NCBI GenBank assembly: GCA_037013685.1
Contig: CM072888.1
Location: 12,133,034 to 12,197,033 of the forward strand
Direction: 5' to 3'
Origin: Acridotheres tristis
Lineage: Eukaryota; Chordata; Aves; Passeriformes; Sturnidae
DNA length: 64,000 bases
The translations under genes were made by a program, and so were the position numbers. A model generated the notes under the pieces. It was not told where the DNA came from, made no database searches, and saw only the letters and a program-made list of their open reading frames with translations. Below, piece by piece: positions 1 to 64,000 of the stretch. How positions within the stretch are numbered: the first letter of the stretch is position 1; the number at the start of each line of letters is the position of its first letter.

Positions 1-2210
1 AGTGTAAGTGAAAGCTGTACCAGCCCACAGCAGAGGGCTTAGTCCAAATGACCTTTAAAGGTTCCTTCCAACCCAAACCGTCCTGAGATACTGTGATCTC
101 AGCTGTAAGAGGGGAATTTAATTGTATTATCTCCTATGGATCACTGACTGGCTGGCCTGCAGCTAGGACAGCTGCTTGGATCCCTTCTGTGATACATAGC
201 TATGTCAAAAGTAGAACTCTTGCTGGTAGTCACATTGCAGGGACTTCAGCTTCCCTAAGCATAGACACTGATAGCATGGGTAGGTCTATAGAGAGATATC
301 ATAGTTATCTAGAGATACAGGTGTTGATAGCTCTGAAATGATTCCCTCAACCAAATAGAACACACTGGTAAAACAAAGCTGAGGTCGCTTACTTCAGCCT
401 GTGATCTGCCTCTCCAGAAGAGTTCAGCTTGCTGAACACTCATTATTGGATGTCCTGATGTTCTCCTGCAGGATGCAGCAGCCTCCTGCCAAGTTTTTAA
501 ATGAAGAGAAGGGAATTATCAAAACTGCTTTATTTTATGATAAATTACTTTATTAAAATTTCTTGATTATTTAAAATAGTGTCAACTTTTGAGAGCATGT
601 GTTTCAAAATTAGTTTTGAATCGATCAAATATGTTATGGATCATAATAATGCATTGGTTTATTTTCTTAGTTAAAAGTTACGTTTATTGCAAGCAATTAC
701 TATCTTTTTTTTAAAGTGCTATTAGATTTGGTGCCACTACAGGCAAATAAATAGAGAAAATTTACTTCTACATTTTTTTATTCTCTTTCTTAGGGAATTT
801 TTACGCTTGGGAAATCCTTTGAATTGCGGAGCCTGGGACAAAAAGCTGTTGAAACAGTACCGAGTGCACAAACCCAGCTCACTGAGTTTTGAACCAGAAA
901 TGAGAAGTAGGTTCTGAAGTGCTAAAAATGTGTGTAAACAATGTTTCACTGATATCCCCAATTGCATACCTATTTAAAATTTTTAGATAAGCATCCATAA
1001 AAAACTAACTTTACCCCAGCTTTTTATGAATGTGAAATCATTAGAACAGTTGGACTGGAAAAGTTCTAAAACCAGAGGGAATGTAGTACTTATATTGAAT
1101 ATATGTCCAGCAAGGTAATGATAAGTTTTTATTTTAGGAGAAGTAACTGTTAAATACGGTAGTAGCTTGTTTTTACATTTTGAGGAAGTTCTGCATTTGT
1201 AGTTATTTAATATTATTTTTTTCTCAGCTACTTTCATGTGCGCATCATCAATCATTATATCTGTGTAGTATCTCTCCTGGGTTCAGTAAGGTGTCAGATA
1301 AAATAAATACTCAAGCTTCTATTATTATCCATGAGTTGTAGGGCTTGAGAATGGCTATTCATCTACTAAAGGATAGTGTCAGTAAATTATAATATAAAGA
1401 AATTGTTGGAAAATTTCCAAAGCATGAGATATTTATTTCTGTGTGTCAGCTTGGTCATTGTATGGGCTGGCTGTAACATATTGTTAAAAATACCTTAGCT
1501 GAAATTTTTGAATTATTTAAAAGAAACTAGGAAGTATCTTAGGTAATATTGATTGAGCATTAAATTGTGAAATAAATAAACAAAATAAATTAACTGAATT
1601 CATGTTGTATTATTGTGTTCAGTAAATGTTAAAAGAAGGGAGAAGAGATTAAATTTATCTCTTGGCCAATGCTTTATTTATTTATATATATATTTGCATT
1701 TAGGTATTATCACTGGGAAAAATAAACAATGAAAATTATGAGTCTAGAAAGCTTTTTGCCTAGGAAAGAGAATGCAAAGCTACCTTCAGAATACCACAAG
1801 TTATGTTAAATTGGCTAACCTAAGTTTACTGAGCTGTTCTGCTTACTAAGAGCTCTGAGACTTCTGAAAACCATAAAGCAGAATTTTCCCTGCCTATTAA
1901 GTCAGGTAGCAGGAATGCATCTGAAGAGGAGCCTCTGGAGAAAGGACACTGTGCTGACATTAGCTAATGGAGGCCCTCTTGGTTGTACCACAAACTTTCC
2001 TTGGCGTGTTGCACAAGATGCTCATCTTCCTGCCTTGGTTGAGCATTTTTATAATCAAAGCAATACTGCCCAGTTCATTATCTTTTGAGGCTGAACTAGC
2101 TGATGATGGCTGACAATCCAGCTATTCCACTGGACTTGAAAGGCCCAAACAAACAGCCTGAAAATGCCTCCCTTTTGCAATGCTGTGTTGTTTCTTGGCT
2201 TCTCCTGTAG
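1..2210 (+). other. WDFY3: Intron upstream of e1 (5' end outside window)
   Basis: AT-rich intron sequence leading to the acceptor tctcctgtag at 2201-2210. It holds the CR1 tail listed separately and a short TA-rich stretch near 1677-1692. I see no exon of WDFY3 and no other gene; the short open frames here have no recognisable protein. Confidence 0.8.
28..96 (+). mobile_element. CR1 LINE 3' tail fragment
   Basis: The stretch with ATGACCTTTAAAGG followed by TTCCTTCCAACCCAAACC is the characteristic 3' end of avian CR1 elements. It is followed by a decayed version of the ATTCTRTGA-type terminal repeat (gagatactgtgat). Sense orientation relative to WDFY3. The 5' limit is uncertain and may run to base 1. 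Confidence 0.85.
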
Positions 2211-55509
<53,299 letters not shown>

Positions 55510-55903
55510 TGGGGGCCTGGCAAACCTCATCCAGCCCCACTGTCACTCCAGGAACCAGTGAGAGCATCAGAAGGAGTTGGAATATTGTCTGTTTACACTT
55601 ACGTTTATACTGCGTTCTAAGCACTAAGAGTAAAAAGGGATCACTGCATTGGGTTGTGTTGACAGAAGGCAGACAAGGAGAAGAGCAAGGCCCAGGAAGA
55701 CATGGTTAATAACCACAAATCCAACAGAACTGGCAGCCCCTAAGCCCATGCTGACATGGCTGCCAAGAAAATCCTCGCTTATCCCAAACACCCCTTCTTG
55801 TCTTGTTTTTGTAGAGTTAGTCATCTTAACTGGGGGGAGGGGAGGGCAAGGCTTTTTAGAAGATAGTTGTAAATCTGCCTTCTTCGCAAGCAACTGTGTA
55901 TAT

Positions 55904-55911
55904 TGTAAATA
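55904..55911 (+). promoter_or_regulatory. Pumilio-type element TGTAAATA in 3' UTR
   Basis: Exact match to the PUM consensus TGTANATA, about 395 bases after the stop. Sequence match only; binding is inferred. Confidence 0.4.
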
Positions 55912-56873
55912 GGTATAACGGCCTTTTTATCTAAATATGAACTTAAATGCCTGTTACATGGGACTTCAGATTAACCACTGTACTTTGTGTGGCATCTTTA
56001 TCTCATCTATCAATTCAGATATGAATGTTTAAAAAAAAAAAAAAACAGAAAACTCGAAGGCATTATGTGTATTTCTGTTAAAAATCCAGTCTGTGCATGT
56101 TTGTTCTTTCAGTTGCCCACAGTATCTTAATTTAAGTGAGGCTATTCATAGAAATACATGGATTTTTTCAAAAGAAAACATTTTTGAGAATAGGAACTTG
56201 GAGTATTTTATTCTAGCTGTAAGATAACCACGAACTAAATTGTACACTTGTGTTGCATTTTATACCAAACTATTTACCACCTCAGTGTTGTTCATATTTA
56301 ATAAGGCCTCTTTTATACATATGTCAGAGCTGCAGTTTTGTTAATTACTTACTGTTCATTAGCAGCTGATTCATGCAGTGCAAGAACCAGCTTTTACCTT
56401 CTTTAGTCAATAGTAATTGGCTTTTGCATATAGGTACAGAATTAATTCCTTGTGCATAAAATTTAACCGCTGTTGTCCCGTAGCTTCTCTGCAAAAAACC
56501 TTTTTGGAACCTTTTTGGCACTGCTTTAAAGCAGGGTGATCCTGGTCATGTCAGAAATGTTCCTCGGAGCTCTCTTTGTCTTTCAGCACACACCATCAGC
56601 TTGAGGACAGCAGTAGATTTCCATGATGGTTTTTAAGTTTCAATATGAATTTAATTGCAGTATTTTTTTACTACTCTGTCATTTATTTTGCACTACATGT
56701 AGGATGAAGTAGAGACACTGATATCTGCTGGGATTGGAGCACGTGCATTGGGATAGGCCCATGGACTTAATTTCTGCATGAGGTCTTGCCAGTGGGTTTT
56801 TGTTTGGGTGAGGGGGGAGAGGGAGGGCAGCAGGCAGGCTGGTGGTTCGTTTGGTTTTGTTTTTTAACATATG

Positions 56874-56881
56874 TGTATATA
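56874..56881 (+). promoter_or_regulatory. Pumilio-type element TGTATATA in 3' UTR
   Basis: Second exact match to TGTANATA in the 3' UTR. Sequence match only. Confidence 0.4.
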
Positions 56882-58854
56882 TTTTGTAAATGGGTGACAA
56901 ACTGATCTAGAGCTAGGTATATTCACAATGGATTCTTTTAAATAGAGATAAGGATATGACCCAGACCAACAGAAGACAGGTGGCTCTGACAGCAGTACTT
57001 GAGTGAATGTTGTCACTCAAAGGAATGAGATTGTCCTTCATTTGGAATGACTTGGGCAGGATTTGGGATGGCAAATCCTTAAAACCAGCATTATTGTTGG
57101 AATTGCACCATCAAAAATGCCAGGCCTTCTGTGTTGGGGTGAGCTCCTTCCAGAGGGCCCCTGTCTTCTCTTGATTTGAGCTTTTAGCAGTGAATAATTT
57201 GTTAATTCTGACCACTTACTATTTACCCTGGTATCACATGTTTATGCACTGAAGGTTAAATATGTATTTTGATACTTGTTTGTTTATTATGTATGTGCTG
57301 GTCTGTAAAATGAGATATATTCCTGTTTTGGTATGTATACTAGGTCCCCAAATGAACAGAAAGGCTTCTCTAGAGCCCTTGCACACTGTTGAGTAAATGC
57401 AGGTTTGTTGAGCTTAGCTGACCCAAATTTTGGATCCAAAGAGTGACGGTCAAGTGGCCACACTGTCTAGTGGCTACCTGACAGATTTGACCCTAAAAAC
57501 AGGAAGAGTAAGCATGTGCAGAGCACTGGAATTTCTATGTTCAGCTGTTCTCTCTAATGTTGCCTTCACCCTTCCCAAAATGATGCAAAACCAGCATAGT
57601 TCAGAAGACAGGCTCGTGGCCTTAACGTTTTCTGTTTGAAGAAAAGGCTGTTTTAACAACTCTTAAATGCCTTGGAGTCCACAGTTTTCCTCCCCTTGCC
57701 TCCAGATTTCCAAATCGCCCCCAGATTTAAGGAAGCCTTCTTTTCTGTGGACTGCAGCTTGTACAGCCACGTGGTTAACCCCTGATAAAAGGCAGGCTGT
57801 GACAGCAGCAGGGATGTGATCCAGCACTGGAGCCAGGACAGAGTCCTGCTGTGGGTCCTGCGTTGTACGGGTGTTGTTCCACTGCGCACTAAAGAAATCC
57901 TTGTTCCTTACAAATTCTGCAGTGTGCAGGCTAGGCCCAGTTTACATTTTGCAAGCAAACCACCACGGCCCTCTGACTCAGTTCTGTTCCCAAAAAAACC
58001 ACGTTTTTGCTTGTTGGAGGCAGAGGGGGACAAACACACCTGCTCGTATTTCCTCTGGCAGCTGGTGCTGTGGGCAACTGTGGTGTTCACGTGGGAGTGG
58101 GGTTTTTTTCCATTTCATTCGAGCTTCTAATGCAAATACTGGCTTTGTTTTCCATGTAAAAATCTGTTGAGCAAAAATATACTCATGTACACTAACATTA
58201 GTAGACTGTATTCTCTGCAAGTACCTCACATGTCTTCTCCTGCCTTGTTCTTTGTAGTAAACTTATCCATGTACTCCTAACATTCGTATGTAGTGTGCAA
58301 CTGTAATGTCATGCTTTTGAGAGGGGGTTGGCTGCCTCCAGCCAACATTCATCAGTTCAATAGCAAAACACTTTAGATAAGTTATTTTGCACTTTCTTAT
58401 GTATAAAATTGGTAGAAACTTATATTTGCTTTGTATCATTTAAAGACTCCTTTTGTTTCGGTAAATGAACTGTGTATAAAATACTTATGCAGTTAAAACT
58501 GTTTTTAGAAAGTATTTTTAATTTCAGCAAGTTTGGTTACTTGTTGCATGACTATTAACACAGCTGACTTTTTGTGTCAGTGCAATGTATATTTTTTTTG
58601 TCCTGTTATTAACTTGTAAGCCCTAGTTAAATGGCCATTTATTTGTACAGCATCAGGAGTAAATTGAAGATAACTGGCTAAGACTGGAGTGTGGAATTTT
58701 GTACTATATTGCAGAATCCAATATCTGTTTTTTGGTGGTTACGTAAAAGGCCTGACGATTTACTATCTAGTGTGCAATCTGTGATATCTGAATGTTCATT
58801 GTATATTTGTCTCCAATGCAAAAAGGTAGAGTAACACAATTACAACAATACATG

Positions 58855-58860
58855 ATTAAA
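58855..58860 (+). promoter_or_regulatory. WDFY3: Poly(A) signal ATTAAA (proximal)
   Basis: Second-commonest vertebrate poly(A) hexamer, 46 bases before the first AATAAA. Probably auxiliary or a minor cleavage site. Confidence 0.5.
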
Positions 58861-58900
58861 TGCAATAGTTCAGGTACTGAAGTATTTTTTTTTCATTTCA

Positions 58901-58906
58901 AATAAA
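58901..58906 (+). promoter_or_regulatory. WDFY3: Poly(A) signal AATAAA (main candidate)
   Basis: Canonical hexamer after a T-rich upstream stretch. A T/G-rich segment (gctgttttgcatttgttgg, 58931-58949) lies 25-45 bases downstream, as expected for a CstF-binding element. Cleavage would fall near 58920-58930. Confidence 0.75.
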
Positions 58907-58971
58907 TACCTGCTATTTACCACCAAAAAGCTGTTTTGCATTTGTTGGAGAGACACAACATTTTGCAGTTG

Positions 58972-58977
58972 AATAAA
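58972..58977 (+). promoter_or_regulatory. WDFY3: Poly(A) signal AATAAA (distal)
   Basis: A second canonical hexamer 71 bases further on, with a T/G-rich stretch (tttttctgtgtc, about 59013-59024) downstream. Suggests tandem cleavage sites. Confidence 0.65.
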
Positions 58978-58995
58978 CGTTTTTAACTCGGGAGT

Positions 58996-61900
58996 GATAA
59001 CTAATGAGTAACATTTTTCTGTGTCATATTGAGGAGTAAGTTTCTATTACTTGTCACAGTTTTGCTTTCTGAATGTGGGTATGGCCATCCGTGATGGTGC
59101 AGCATGAAATCATGTGCCTTAGTTTGTTCTTTTTTGCTTTAAATTGAGTTCAGTAGAATCTGACAGTGTGTAGAAGAACAGGCTCTGCCAATATAGCAAA
59201 AGCAGACAGAAAAGAATTATTTAAGTTATGCTGGATAAGGGCAATGGAAAAGAAGGAGTTACAGAAGCCGTTTTCATGGTCTTGCTTAGCCATACCTTGG
59301 TTATATAGGATGGTGAAGTCCACTTTTCGTAGGTTCAAGTATTTCACTTGGCCAGTTCCACATTTTAAATCTTTCCACATACTGAAAAAAAAACGCTTTC
59401 TCTTTAACAGTTTGGGGGGAGTTGCTGTTCTCAGCAGCTGCAGACATTTGACAGCTGCAGCCTGAATGTCCTTCTGCTGCCAGGGAGCAGGTCAAGGATG
59501 AACTCACCAGAGCACTCTGAGCCAGGTAACCATGCCAGCTCCAGGCTGTGGGGTCTGGCATTGCCTCCCACTCTTTTTGGGAAGAGATTTCTTGCTAACA
59601 GCAGCTCCAGGTTGCTCTGTGCAGCTGGGCCATTTACTGTATGCAGTATTTCAGGCTCATTTTCCAGGCATGGTGGAGAGTGGGGATGCCAGGAGCAAGC
59701 ATTGGGAAGTAATGGAGCCTGCAATCCTGATGGATCTTCTGACTGGGAAAGTGCAGTCCCAGCCCTGTAAAATCCCAGCAGGCATCAGCTGGGCCAGCAG
59801 CCAGTTTTGGAGTGAAACAAGGCACCTGTTGAGTGACAAAGCAGCAAGTGCCCCAGCCTGCAGCTCTGGCTCCACCACAGTTCCTGCCAGGCAGAAGCAG
59901 GGCCCGGGACCAGGCATTCTATTTAGCAGGTAAAACTAAATTTGTGGCCAATTTGCTGTGATCAAATTGTCTTTCATGACAGGTGCAGTAACTCAGTTCA
60001 GAAAGGTTAGGCTCCCTGTTCTGTATAAAATGCACGAGTGTTTTTAAGGAATTCCTGGCAGTGGGACACAGATTTGATTCATTAATGAGGTTACTGTGCC
60101 ATGCCGTGTAGGGAGGAGGGTGGTGTTAGCAAGCCCAGGAACAGTGCTGAGAGCCAAATCCTGCCCTGTCTTCCTGGAGAAGAGTTGTGTGGTACTGGGT
60201 TGGATGTGGGCCTGGCCTCCCAAAGAAGGGCAATTTGTAAGGAATGGGACCAAAACGTGGCTATGGATGAACCTAAATGCAATCCTGCCTGCACCAGAGG
60301 GTTACTTCTGCAGATGAGTTAAAACCCTCGGCTCTTACTTTTCCCTTATAGTTTCTTCCAGTGTAAAAGAGCAGCTTTGAATTCATGCAGCAATAAAAAT
60401 GTGTTTTCCTGCAGAGTCCAAATTTGTTTCTTTGCACTGTGTCACAGGCTGGCATTGCTCACCATGGCAGCCACCCAGGCAGACAGAAATAGCAAGTTAG
60501 AACGTGACACCGTGGTGCAGCAAAGCCCAGAGACAGGAGCTATTTGCACTGGTTATCTCTGGGGAATGTCTTTGTAGGCAAAGCCTTGGTTATCAGAAGC
60601 TTTTTACAGCAAGGACTGAGGCCTGGAGCTAACAGGACAGTTGTGACACAGCTTGAGAAGCTGCAGCTTTTCTGGTAGTTGGCAATGTGGTGGAAGAAGA
60701 AAAATCCATTTTGTAGTGACATAGCTCCTAGAAGCCAATTCTTTGTTGAAAGATCTTGTAAGCATTCCAGTACAGACTTAGCTGCTCTACTGTAGCTTTG
60801 ACTTGATGAAAATGAAAAATCATTTTTAAATTTAAAAAAAAAGGCAAGATGGGCACCTCTGTAAAATTTCATAGTAGATGAAATTCGAACACTGATTACA
60901 CCAAAGATTATTAACATCAAACCACAGGAATTGCACACAGCCCCAAGGCAAAGCATGTAACAAATGTACACAATTTCACTTAAGTCAGTAAGGAAGTTAT
61001 GACAGGCACCACTGCCCAAGCACTCCATACTCCGGGTCAAGAGGGCACCTGATGGGTATCTCTGCATTCAGAACAGCAGTTTGGGACCAAGGAATACCCA
61101 GAGTGTTGCTGTATTGTACATTCGGCTTCTTGGGTGAGTGAGCAATGACCTGGCATTGCCCAACTGAAGGTGTTTGAGAGCAATTATTATTAAACCAGTT
61201 TCACTGGTAGCTGTTGTTTTCTGCTTCTCCTTTAGCTAAAAATCCCAATCTCTTTGACCACAGCACATCCACTGGCTGAGAGAGAAATGTGGCCCATGGA
61301 ACCCTGATCCCACGGAACTCGGCAGAAATCTTGTGGTGAGTCTAAGCTCCTCTCAATTTCCAAACAGTTAAAAAGCAAGGGATATTGCTGATTTCTCTCC
61401 ACTCCCCTATTTGCAGCTGCTCCAGGATTATTCTCCAGCCCTGAGCATTTCAGCCCAAAGGGAATGACTGTAATGAATGCCTCTATTAAATGAATTACTG
61501 GATTTCAGTCTCCTGTGCTATGTTCATCATCCAGAGAGACCAGCTCTCCTAAATCCAGGCTGCAAATGACTTTTTTGTGAGTTCCCTCTATAAAGCATGA
61601 AACCTTCACTTTTCCAAGTGGTGGAGAGACTTATATTGGAAATCCATCTGCAGTCTCAACACCTCTCCTAGTAAATCCTCCAGCAATGTGAGGCCCCCCC
61701 CGTGCTTTCCATATCCTTACAGTAATATTGAATACTTAGCTGGACAGCATTTTTGCCTTTCTGCACCCACAGCCCACCCTCCTGCAGTGCCTGTACAGAG
61801 AGAGATTCCACTGTTCTGGGGGGGCATGTTCAGGCAAGAAAATATTCTCACCAAATCAAATGCATTTCAGAATCCACCCCCTAGGAAGTAGAAAAAAGCA

Positions 61901-64000
61901 AACATTTTTTACCGTTTGCTCAGCAGGTCACCCCTAATGTTTGGTTCAGTCTGTCATAAACAAAAAATACCCTTTTTGTTGGAACCTCAGATGCACAGGA
62001 AAGACAGTGAGCTAGATAGCAAACATTCCATTTTGTTCATTCAAAGTGTGAGATCCTTCACTGTCCTGGAATAATAAACCTCTCTGACAGGCAGCTGCTG
62101 TTGGAAGGACAATTTGCTCTTTGTCCTCAAGCTGAAGGAGCTCTGCTGTGCAGGAGCAGTGCCTTGCCAGTCCCTGGGGGGGGTACAGTGGAGCTGGTTG
62201 CCTGCAGAGCTGTCATGGGCTGCAGGAGGTCCACTGACCAGATGGAAAAACCTATAGGGTTTATTGGGCCTGGCTGGAATGGGGCTCATCTCCCCACAGC
62301 ATCCTCACACTGCTGGGCTGTGTATGGGCACCTGAAAAGGGGCTGGTAACACTCTTTATTAATAATCTTTATCAGACCAGATTTTGAGGGTTTTTTCGTT
62401 TCTCTCCCCATCCCCCACCCTGCTGAGGAGGGGAGTGATAAGAGCAGCTTGGTGGACAACTGATGTCCAGCCAAGGTCCACGTTCCACGGTCCTTTTTGG
62501 CACCCAACATGGGACAGACAAGGGCAGCTTTGTAGCCAGTGTGCTATGGCTACAGCAGTGGCAACGTCCTGTGGGAGTCAGGAGTTTTCTGGCTGCACTG
62601 CTTATCCTTTATAAGGCTGAAGTTGGGAATATGTTAGTACAAACAATGGCTCTGGACTGTGTCCTGGCATGCATGGCCTTGCTGCACTGCAGGACTTGTC
62701 TTTTCTCCACAAGAGGATGAGGGAAGACATCTCCCTCTCCCCACTCTGGGTTGGTGGGGATGATTGTGCAGGTTCCAGAGGTCCTTGTTTGTGTTTATAT
62801 GAGCTGCTGGTGCTACTAATGAACACTGTTGGCACTTAATGAGGTTGGTGGAATCTGGTGCCATCATGGCATAAGAGATTTGTGGGTGAGGCAAACATGC
62901 CCTGAGGTGGCTGTTCCCTGGCTGGCAGGGTGTGTGGAAGGATTTGGGCAGGTTCCTAGCACAGGTATCACGTTCCAGAGCCTGGGACTTTACACCTAAA
63001 CAGGCAACAACCCTGGCAAACCGGTGTGTCACTTGATGGAGGGGTGCCTTGCCCAGCCCAGTGAATCCCAGCAGCTTTTGCCCGGTACTGGGGCCTGGCC
63101 TGTGCCCACAGAGCTTCAGTTCAGTGCTCTGAGAGGGCTGGGCTTGAGGCAGGACTCAAACAACAGCAGCAACTACAGGAACTGCCCCAGGAGTGAAAAA
63201 GAAACTGGACAAAGAAAACAATGGGTCCAACAGAAAGGACTGGAGGTGAGATGGTGCCCGGGAGTCCTTCCCAATCCAAGTGTTTCTGCAATAGTAGAGA
63301 AGCAGCAATAGCAACCACCAATACGCCTTTATCTAATCATCCTGTTTGATAGAGCTTTGTCTTATCCTCTCCTTGGTAAAAGTTCAAAGAAGTTATGGAT
63401 GGATCCTTCTCCTGAGAAGATAACCACGCCATTAGGAGAAATAAAAACCCCTAACAGCAACCATCCTGACCTCAGGTGAACACTGAACCCCAGCTCTGGG
63501 GAAAATCTGAGGAGAGAGAGGAAATTAGGATTGTAAACCAGTGGTGTGCTCACTACACAGGCCTGGGCACCAGCATCCAGTACAGCAGAGATTTACATAC
63601 ACCTCTGCAGTTACAACCCAAATAAGTACATTGTACACTCCAAGTGATGGGACAGATAAAACCAGGGTATTTCAAATACCCACTACTTAATGCTGTCAAT
63701 ACAACACGGTGCTCTGCTGGGTGCTTCTGGGCCTTCCACCACAGACAAGGAAAAATGCATGGAGTGACTGACTAAAGGGTAACCATGGACTAAAAGGAAA
63801 GGGATAGAAGTAATTAAGATCTGTATTTCACACTGGAAAATCAGAATCAGGCCAGGCACCTCAGCATTCTTTTTTGTCACAAGGTGATTTTGTACCAGGT
63901 AATTTCTCTTTTGTTTTGTTTTGCTTTTACAGTTGGAAGCATCCATAGAAGGAAAAATACCGTGGCAAGGCTGAGAAAAGACCAATTCTCTGCCCATATT
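58996..64000. other. Intergenic sequence downstream of WDFY3
   Basis: About 5 kb after the last poly(A) signal with no gene that I can support. Both strands carry frames of 60-175 codons, but none has recognisable domains or a matching exon partner. GC is higher than in the introns (59,500-59,930 and 62,100-63,300 especially). In mammals the convergent neighbour on this side is CDS1 (from memory); no CDS1 coding exon is visible, so its 3' end, if conserved in position, lies beyond 64000 or only as UTR. Confidence 0.6.

Larger units (their letters stand above)
55510..58995 (+). other. WDFY3: WDFY3 3' UTR
   Basis: About 3.4 kb of non-coding sequence from the TGA to a cluster of poly(A) signals at 58855, 58901 and 58972. 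It is unspliced, AT-rich, and free of recognised transposons. An internal run of 15 A at 56031-56045 is an oligo-dT mispriming trap, not a real end (no AATAAA just upstream). The exact 3' end is inferred. Confidence 0.85.

Noticed and set aside
56031..56045. A15 run in the 3' UTR as a possible mRNA end
   Set aside because: No AATAAA or ATTAAA in the 10-30 bases before it; the UTR continues in similar composition to the real signals near 58,900.
60540..61067. 175-codon open frame on the - strand, the longest in the window, downstream of WDFY3
   Set aside because: The product is a run of Cys, Phe and Ser with no domain, there is no upstream or downstream exon partner, and it does not resemble CDS1 or any family I know. 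It looks like a chance frame.
58996..64000. CDS1 as convergent neighbour on the - strand
   Set aside because: Expected from mammalian gene order (from memory), but no CDS1 coding segment could be read on the - strand. Any 3' UTR of it cannot be recognised without a transcript.

Overview
The window is vertebrate nuclear DNA, most likely from a bird. Its main content is one large split gene on the + strand: the C-terminal part of WDFY3 (ALFY), the BEACH/WD40/FYVE scaffold of selective autophagy. Fifty coding exons join between 2211 and 55509 into one open frame of 2,549 codons plus a TGA stop. Every junction keeps phase, every intron has GT..AG ends, and there is no frameshift or internal stop. 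The 5' part of the gene (about 980 codons, judged from the roughly 3,526-residue human protein, from memory) lies before base 1. The avian assignment rests on CR1 retroposon fragments (about 28-96, 9885-10867, 32540-32605), on the otherwise small load of repeats, and on protein sequence very close to, but not identical with, mammalian WDFY3.

Layout: 1-2210 is intron with a CR1 3' tail. 2211-9805 (exons e1-e6) codes a concanavalin A/LamG-like region. 10977-34032 (e7-e25) codes the long armadillo-like helical scaffold. 34775-38162 (e26-e29) codes a charged linker. 38907-40228 (e30-e33) codes the PH-BEACH domain. 40636-47862 (e34-e41) codes the BEACH domain. 48651-54875 (e42-e49) codes the WD40 propeller, interrupted by an acidic/serine-rich insert that carries the ATG8-binding LIR motif FIFV. 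54678-55509 (e49-e50) codes the FYVE zinc finger. A 3' UTR of about 3.4 kb follows, with poly(A) signals clustered at 58855-58977. From about 59,000 to 64,000 I find no gene.

How the parts work together (family knowledge): the FYVE finger and PH-BEACH module place the protein on PI3P membranes and on p62 bodies, the WD40 region contacts the ATG5-ATG12-ATG16L1 conjugate, and the LIR contacts GABARAP-type ATG8 proteins. The motifs needed for lipid and ATG8 binding can be read directly here.

The points most worth a second look are: a complete antisense solo LTR at 7838-8276 with 8-bp terminal inverted repeats and a 4-bp target duplication; a BEACH exon in which all 51 full codons end in G or C, inside an AT-rich gene; a CR1 whose missing 3' part lies inverted beside its body; a 38-base T run with an antisense AATAAA that looks like a retrocopy tail; and a weak splice donor on a short intron whose retention would remove the PH, BEACH, WD40 and FYVE modules. 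I found no CRISPR, operon or new gene system; this is otherwise an ordinary, well-conserved animal gene.
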